From: Syntrophaceae bacterium
Lineage (GTDB): Bacteria > Desulfobacterota > Syntrophia > Syntrophales > UBA2185
Direction of reading: 5' to 3'
Assembly (NCBI GenBank): GCA_017885225.1
Contig: JAFNGM010000065.1
Span: 1 to 10,157 of the forward strand
Length of the DNA: 10,157 nucleotides
Each line of letters begins with the position of its first letter. Position 1 is the stretch's first letter. The notes below the pieces were generated by a model that made no database searches, was not told the origin of the DNA, and saw nothing but the letters and a program-made list of their open reading frames with translations. The position numbers and the translations under genes are program-made. Positions 6,573 to 10,157 of the stretch are shown one piece after another.

Positions 6573-6791
6573 ATGAGAGAAAAAAGGTTATCTAATCCAG
6601 TAAGCGGTGTAAGAAAAAGACTATATTCTATTAAAGAAGCTATGATTTATTTCGGTCGTTCTGAATGGTCGGTTCGTGAAATGATATGGGCTGGTAAATT
6701 GCCCTTCATAAGGGATGGTAGAAGAATCATGTTAGATATTAATGATATGGAGGAGTGGATTCTGAAGAACAAGACTCAAACATATGATTAA
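6573..6791 (+). CDS. Excisionase-family (HTH_17/MerR-like) DNA-binding protein
   Basis: A 72-residue protein with a single winged-helix domain of the excisionase type. It has YSIKEAMIYFG (18-28, first helix), RSEWSVREMIWAGKLP (29-44, recognition helix and turn), IRDGRRIML (wing) and DINDMEEWILKN (last helix). This is the standard order for helix-turn-helix 'excisionase family' proteins that bend att DNA and direct the integrase toward excision; many also repress the promoter. ATG 6573 is the first possible start in the frame (a stop lies four codons upstream). The nearest Shine-Dalgarno (AAGGAG, 6552-6557) is 15 bases away, so initiation may be weak. It ends 28 bp before int and is probably cotranscribed. 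Its likely binding sites are the GGTCACA repeats, but which protein binds them is not shown. Confidence 0.8.
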   Translation: MREKRLSNPVSGVRKRLYSIKEAMIYFGRSEWSVREMIWAGKLPFIRDGRRIMLDINDMEEWILKNKTQTYD

Positions 6792-6819
6792 TGTGATGAA
6801 GTTGTTTTAGGAGACAAAA

Positions 6820-7908
6820 ATGGGGTGCATATTTAAGAGAGGCAATATTTTTTGGATTAAGTATTACAAGGGTGGAAAACCATATCATGAAAGCACACGT
6901 TCAGATAAGGAATCCCGTGCAAAAAGACTTCTCCGATTGAGAGAAGGTCAAATAGCAGAAGGACGTTTTCCAGGATTGAAAGTTGAGAAGGTGTTATTTA
7001 AAGAACTCAAAAAAGACATAATCAATGATTACAAGATAAATAGTCGAAAATCTTTAGACCGACTTGAGATATCTCTGACACATCTGGAAGATTATTTTGA
7101 TGGGATGAGAGTATGTAACATCACATCGGGATTCATAGATCAGTATGTGGTTCAAAGGAAAGAATTGGGGGCTAGTAATGCCACGATAAATCGTGAACTC
7201 TCTGCGTTAAAAAGAATGTTCACTTTAGGAAAGAGAAAGACACCACCAAAAGTAATCTCCATTCCCCACATCCCAAAATTGGAGGAACCCCCTGCAAAAA
7301 GTGGATTCTTTGAGTATGAAGATTATATCCGACTAAAAGACCAATTACCAGACTACTTGAGACCCATCCTAACAATAGGATATTTCACTGGAATGAGAAA
7401 GAGTGAGATACTTAATCTGACATGGGATGAGACAAACGTCTTTGAAAAGACCATTACTCTGTCAGCTAAGAGAACCAAAAACAATCAGTCGAGAAAAATC
7501 TTTCTTTATGGTGAACTATACGAGACCATCTTAAGACAGAAGATAATAAGAGATAATCAATACCCAGACTGTCCTTATGTGTTCTTTAGAGAAGGTCAAC
7601 AGATAAGAAATTATCAATCTGCATGGCATACGGCCTGTAAGAGGGTTGGACTCAAGGGAAAGGTCTTACATGATTTGAGGAGAACTGCGGTCAGAAACAT
7701 GACCAGGTCAGGAATTCCTGAAACAGTTGCTATGAGAATTTCAGGTCATAAGACCCGAAGTGTTTTTGACCGATACAATATTACGAGTGAAGATGATCTT
7801 CGAATTGCCGCTGAAAAGATGGATGAATCATATAAGGAAAAACAGGGGTCGAGGATAGAAAATGGTCACAATTTGGTCACAATTCGGGTCACAGGGGAAA
7901 GGGAGTAA
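6820..7908 (+). CDS. int: Tyrosine-type site-specific recombinase (island integrase)
   Basis: A 362-residue integrase that would catalyse integration and excision of the island at selC. TTTTAGGAGA (6807-6816) precedes ATG 6820. The N-terminal part (about 1-55, [21 protein letters not shown]) is the small three-strand arm-binding domain. A SAM-like core-binding domain lies at about 57-140 ([27 protein letters not shown]). The catalytic domain (about 160-340) has the complete active site: R193 in [10 protein letters not shown]220 in the beta-hairpin (AKRTKNNQ), H284 and R287 in HDLRRT, H310 in SGHKT and nucleophile Y319 in DRYNI. The last 15 or so residues are encoded by the GGTCACA triplet. 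It reads toward the right att core, the normal orientation. No truncation or frameshift is seen, so the island may still be mobile. Confidence 0.95.
   Translation: MGCIFKRGNIFWIKYYKGGKPYHESTRSDKESRAKRLLRLREGQIAEGRFPGLKVEKVLFKELKKDIINDYKINSRKSLDRLEISLTHLEDYFDGMRVCNITSGFIDQYVVQRKELGASNATINRELSALKRMFTLGKRKTPPKVISIPHIPKLEEPPAKSGFFEYEDYIRLKDQLPDYLRPILTIGYFTGMRKSEILNLTWDETNVFEKTITLSAKRTKNNQSRKIFLYGELYETILRQKIIRDNQYPDCPYVFFREGQQIRNYQSAWHTACKRVGLKGKVLHDLRRTAVRNMTRSGIPETVAMRISGHKTRSVFDRYNITSEDDLRIAAEKMDESYKEKQGSRIENGHNLVTIRVTGERE
7864..7893 (+). repeat. GGTCACA triplet, right arm, inside the end of int
   Basis: GGTCACA occurs three times, at 7864-7870, 7875-7881 and 7887-7893 (spacings 11 and 12 bp), about 110-135 bp from the right core. 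The repeats lie within the last codons of the integrase gene, after the catalytic domain, so the tail of the protein is partly dictated by a DNA-binding array. Confidence 0.65.
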
Positions 7909-7941
7909 GTTAGGATGACAAAGGGCTATCATCCTAACTTA
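7906..7941. terminator. Hairpin between convergent int and selC
   Basis: A perfect 13-bp stem (7906-7918 with 7929-7941) around a 10-nt loop, beginning with the int stop codon TAA. It sits between int and the oppositely transcribed tRNA-Sec, ending 11 bp from the tRNA 3' end. There is no strong T-run on either strand, so it may be a bidirectional, possibly Rho-helped terminator or an RNA-processing signal. It lies inside the island and so arrived with it. Confidence 0.55.
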
Positions 7942-7951
7942 TTGAAATTAT

Positions 7952-8049
7952 TGGCGGAAGTGCATGAGAATCGAACTCACCTGAGAGAGTTTTAGTCCCT
8001 CACACCGGATTTGAAGTCCGGGAGGCCCACCAGTGACCTTGGCACTTCC
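7952..8049 (-). tRNA. selC: tRNA-Sec (anticodon UCA)
   Basis: On the minus strand this 98-nt gene begins GGAAGTGCC and ends GCACTTCC-G-CCA, with CCA encoded (7952-7954). It has the hallmarks of bacterial selenocysteine tRNA: an 8-bp acceptor stem, a 5-bp T stem (GTGAG/CTCAT) with loop TTCGATT, an anticodon stem CCGGA/TCCGG with loop CTTCAAA (UCA at 8012-8014), and a long variable arm with a 7-bp stem (TGAGGGA/TCTCTCA). It decodes UGA as selenocysteine. It follows moeA on the same strand by six bases, so it is probably made from the moeA transcript. It is the island's integration target: the 5' part (8019-8049) is chromosomal, and everything 3' of the core (7952-8000) was delivered by the island, restoring an apparently functional but hybrid tRNA. 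Confidence 0.96.
8001..8018 (+). repeat. Right attachment-site core, inside tRNA-Sec
   Basis: This is the second copy of the 18-bp core. In the tRNA (minus strand) it covers the last bases of the 5' anticodon strand, the loop with the UCA anticodon, the 3' anticodon strand and the first bases of the variable arm. Strand exchange here leaves the 5' half of the tRNA chromosomal and the 3' half island-borne. Confidence 0.85.
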
Positions 8050-8055
8050 GCATGT

Positions 8056-9297
8056 TTATGGGTACTCGGCATTCTGCATCTGTTCAAAAGAGCAATCAAG
8101 TAATTGGACCGTTGCCTCATCACCCTTTTTCAGAAACGACGCATTTTCCGGTAAGATAATCAGCCCGTTAGCCCTGACCATAGACTTCAATATACCGGAG
8201 CCCTGCTCGCCTGTGGTCGAGGCTGTGTATTTTCCATTTTCGTATTTGACGCAGGCTCTAATGAAATGTCTGGTACCTCTCTTTTTCGTGATGTCCTCCT
8301 CGAGAATTGCCTTCACCGTCTTTCGAAAAATATTTTTACGGCCCATCATCTTGAGGATGGACGGCCGTACAAACTGTTCAAAGGCAACCATGGATGATAC
8401 AGGATTGCCGGGAAGTCCAAATACGGGAACGCCGCCCATGGAGCCAAAGGCAAGGGGCTTCCCCGGTCTCATGGCAACCTGCCAGAATTGCATCTCATTC
8501 CCTACTTCCTTCATTACATCCTTAACGAGATCATAATCTCCTACTGATACGCCCCCCGAGGAAACGATAATATCAGCCCGCAAGGCCGCTCCAAATTTTG
8601 AAACAAGATCTTCTCTTTTATCTCTTGCTATCCCGATTTGCAGGGGAACACCGCCACACTCCATAATCTGGGCAGCGAGGGAATAACTGTTGCTGCTGAT
8701 GATCTGCCAGGGGCTGGGATTCTCATCAATGTCCACGATTTCATCACCCGTCGCAATGACGGCAACCAATGGTCTTTGATATACCTTTATAAAAGAGCGT
8801 CCGAGCGCTGCCAGCATGCCGATCTCCGCCGGTCTGATAATATCCCCCTGCGTAATGACACGCTCTCCCTCTCTCACATCTTCGCCAGCATGCCTGATAT
8901 CCTGCCCTTTTGTGGCCTCTACAAATATCTTTACCCTGTCACCGGCCTTCTCGGTATCCTCCACTCTCACCACTGCATCGGCTCCTTCAGGGAGCGGTGC
9001 GCCGGTCATAATCCGGGATGCTTTGCCCCCATCGATCTTCTTGCGGGGAACCGCTCCGGCAGGTATATCTTCGATCACATCCAGAACAGCGGGCTTCTCT
9101 ACAGAAGCGCCCCTTGTATCCTCTGCGCGAATGGCATATCCATCCATGGCGGAATTATCTTTCGGCGGGATGTTGCGGTACGCAAATATATCTTCACCGA
9201 TAACCCTGCCAAGGGAATCCAGGATGTTAACCTTCTCCTGACATAGAGGGATAATGATACGTAAAATCCGGTGTAATGCTTCTTCAACACTGATCAT
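8056..9297 (-). CDS. moeA: Molybdopterin molybdotransferase
   Basis: A 413-residue cytoplasmic MoeA, which inserts molybdate into adenylylated molybdopterin to complete molybdenum cofactor. The length is normal. In order: an N-terminal MoeA_N region with PPKDNSAMDGYA (44-55) and IMTGAPLPEGADAVVRVED (96-114), a MoCF-binding domain (about 175-310) with ATGDEI (E186), SSGGVSVGDYD (247-256) and LPGNPVSS (295-302), and a C-terminal MoeA_C beta-barrel (about 325-403). Active-site residues known from the family (Asp in DNSAMDG, Thr in TGAP, Glu in TGDE, Asp in SVGD) are all present. The start is supported by the family-like MISVEEALHRIL. The Shine-Dalgarno is poor. It sits next to selC, fitting a host with both molybdenum and selenium enzymes such as formate dehydrogenases, though none is visible here. 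It is transcribed divergently from nadA. Confidence 0.96.
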   Translation of the reverse strand: MISVEEALHRILRIIIPLCQEKVNILDSLGRVIGEDIFAYRNIPPKDNSAMDGYAIRAEDTRGASVEKPAVLDVIEDIPAGAVPRKKIDGGKASRIMTGAPLPEGADAVVRVEDTEKAGDRVKIFVEATKGQDIRHAGEDVREGERVITQGDIIRPAEIGMLAALGRSFIKVYQRPLVAVIATGDEIVDIDENPSPWQIISSNSYSLAAQIMECGGVPLQIGIARDKREDLVSKFGAALRADIIVSSGGVSVGDYDLVKDVMKEVGNEMQFWQVAMRPGKPLAFGSMGGVPVFGLPGNPVSSMVAFEQFVRPSILKMMGRKNIFRKTVKAILEEDITKKRGTRHFIRACVKYENGKYTASTTGEQGSGILKSMVRANGLIILPENASFLKKGDEATVQLLDCSFEQMQNAEYP

Positions 9298-9447
9298 TTG
9301 TCGTAAATGTTTGATAATTTATAATGAGGATATATTGTGCAACTTATTGATAATTGCGTAAAATTCCGTATTTTTTATTCCCTGTAATGCAACTAATTTC
9401 GTTCCATAGCTAACTCAAATGCCTTGCCTTGTCAATAGATAAGCTGA

Positions 9448-9481
9448 GCATCTTTATTCTTGAATAAAAGATGCATATAAT
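9448..9481 (+). promoter_or_regulatory. Probable nadA promoter with overlapping hairpin
   Basis: A perfect -10 TATAAT (9476-9481) has a weak -35 TTTATT (9453-9458) at 17-bp spacing. A near-perfect inverted repeat (GCATCTTTATTC with GAATAAAAGATGC, 9448-9474, one bulge) covers the -35 and spacer. It could be a repressor operator or a terminator-like remnant. The start would be near 9488, giving a leader of about 165 nt. Confidence 0.5.
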
Positions 9482-9534
9482 ATAGGTGTGATTGAATTAT
9501 GACCTTTGAGTGTCATTACAACGAAGAGAACAAC

Positions 9535-9573
9535 GAGAAATCTTGTTTGCTATACACAGGTGCAAGATTTCTC
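9535..9573 (+). promoter_or_regulatory. Structured 5' leader of nadA
   Basis: An 11-bp perfect stem (GAGAAATCTTG 9535-9545 with CAAGATTTCTC 9563-9573) closes a 17-nt loop, in the leader 80-120 nt before the nadA start. No T-run follows, so it is not a simple terminator. It is a candidate cis-regulatory RNA, but I cannot assign it to a known riboswitch. The rest of 9298-9653 is the divergent moeA/nadA promoter region, with no gene. A loose TATAAA on the minus strand near 9320 might serve moeA. Confidence 0.45.
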
Positions 9574-9653
9574 CTTTCAGTCGAAATGGGTATAAAGCTA
9601 GGTAAGGTGTTGCTGCAAAAAAGATATTATTAATATAAAAGAGGATAGAGTGA

Positions 9654-10157
9654 ATGGACGTGACGTCATTGCAGAAGCAGATCAGACAATTGCTCAAGGA
9701 AAAAAATGCCGTTCTTCTGGCTCACTATTATCAGCGCGGTGAAATTCAGGATATTGCCGATATCTTAGGTGATTCTCTCGCGCTCAGCATGGGGGCCGCA
9801 AAAACTCATGCCGATGTCATCGTATTTGCCGGTGTCCATTTCATGGCAGAGAGCGCCTCCATACTATGCCCTGACAAAAAAGTCCTCCTTCCGAGAATGG
9901 AAGCGGGATGTGCCCTGGCAGACATGATAAATGCGGCAGAACTGACAAAAGTTAAAATCAACAATCCGGGAGTACCCGTTGTCACCTATATTAACTCAAC
10001 TGCGGAAATCAAAGCCCTCAGTGACATCTGCTGTACTTCTTCCAATGCAATAAACATAGTAAAATCTCTCCACGCCAGTAAGAAAATCATAATGATACCT
10101 GACGGAAATCTGGCCCGTTACACTGCGAAATTCACCGATAAGGAAATCATCCCCTGG
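9654..10157 (+). CDS. nadA: Quinolinate synthase (NadA), 5' part, cut by the window end
   Basis: The first 168 residues of NadA, the cytoplasmic [4Fe-4S] enzyme that condenses iminoaspartate and dihydroxyacetone phosphate to quinolinate in de novo NAD synthesis. ATG 9654 has GAGGA (9641-9645) eight bases upstream. Diagnostic segments are [21 protein letters not shown] (22-42), [14 protein letters not shown] (58-71), [10 protein letters not shown] (82-91, cluster ligand C86), [10 protein letters not shown] (112-121) and CCTSSNA (126-132, ligand C127). The third cysteine ligand would lie beyond the window. About half of the usual 300-350 residues is present and undamaged. It is transcribed away from moeA. 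Its leader is unusually long and structured. Confidence 0.95.
   Translation, partial: MDVTSLQKQIRQLLKEKNAVLLAHYYQRGEIQDIADILGDSLALSMGAAKTHADVIVFAGVHFMAESASILCPDKKVLLPRMEAGCALADMINAAELTKVKINNPGVPVVTYINSTAEIKALSDICCTSSNAINIVKSLHASKKIIMIPDGNLARYTAKFTDKEIIPW

Larger units (their letters stand above)
8..8018. mobile_element. Integrative genomic island inserted in selC (tRNA-Sec)
   Basis: The island is bounded by an exact 18-bp direct repeat (8-25 and 8001-8018), so one copy plus the interior is 7,993 bp. The right repeat is the anticodon arm of the tRNA-Sec gene. A tyrosine integrase reads toward the right end and stops about 90 bp from the right repeat, with an excisionase-like gene just upstream, which is the usual layout of tRNA-borne islands. 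The backbone is AT-rich, unlike moeA and nadA outside it. No relaxase, conjugation, replication or phage structural gene is visible, so it probably cannot transfer by itself. Seen: repeats, integrase, composition change. Inferred: that the repeats are attL and attR. The window opens only 7 bases outside the left repeat, so the left flank cannot be inspected. Confidence 0.85.

Noticed and set aside
8033..8536. 167-codon plus-strand frame opposite moeA
   Set aside because: It is the antisense shadow of moeA, whose motifs are unmistakable on the minus strand; no ribosome-binding site and no protein-like pattern.

Overview
The window looks like bacterial chromosome carrying an integrated genomic island. 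On the right is ordinary chromosome: a selenocysteine tRNA gene (selC) and moeA on the minus strand, and the start of nadA on the plus strand. From about base 8 to about base 8018 lies an island bounded by an 18-bp direct repeat. The right copy of the repeat is part of the tRNA-Sec anticodon arm and the left copy is the first thing in the window. The host makes selenoproteins and molybdenum enzymes and builds NAD de novo. The outer-membrane protein shows it is, or the cargo came from, a Gram-negative. An anaerobe of the Desulfobacterota/Nitrospirota kind is plausible, but this is inference and not firm.

Layout: (1) 8-25, left att core, followed by an AT-rich left arm with a pair of GGTCACA repeats and a perfect 16-bp palindrome. 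(2) 330-996, AT-rich regulatory leader with two related promoter modules about 249 bp apart, then an unrecognised 273-residue gene (997-1818) closed by a textbook intrinsic terminator. (3) 1940-2200 and 5840-6290, two decayed copies of one unidentified reading frame in inverted orientation, both reading inward toward a clearly more GC-rich cargo. (4) 2449-5692, the cargo: a signal-peptide-bearing outer-membrane channel of the Phenol_MetA_deg type and a 702-residue exported alkyl-sulfatase (SdsA1/BDS1-like), with its own terminator. (5) 6341-7908, the recombination module: promoter, small excisionase-like HTH protein and a complete tyrosine integrase. A pair of GGTCACA repeats lies before the module, and three more are embedded in the last codons of the integrase gene. 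(6) 7906-7941, a 13-bp hairpin separating int from the convergent tRNA-Sec. (7) 7952-9297, tRNA-Sec and moeA, 6 bp apart on the same strand. (8) 9298-9653, divergent promoter region with a structured nadA leader, then nadA running off the window.

How it fits together: the integrase, helped by the excisionase-like protein, would recombine the island at the anticodon-arm sequence of selC. Because the cut is in the middle of the tRNA, the island supplies a new 3' half (variable arm, T arm, CCA) and the old 3' half is pushed to the far left end, where only its first bases are visible. The cargo looks like a catabolic pair: passage of hydrophobic or amphiphilic substrates across the outer membrane, and periplasmic hydrolysis of alkyl sulfate esters. 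The inverted, decayed sequences around the GC-rich cargo suggest that it entered the AT-rich island as a separate, transposon-like unit. The 273-residue protein, with its unusually elaborate promoter/leader region, is the most novel gene here. Its function cannot be read from the sequence.
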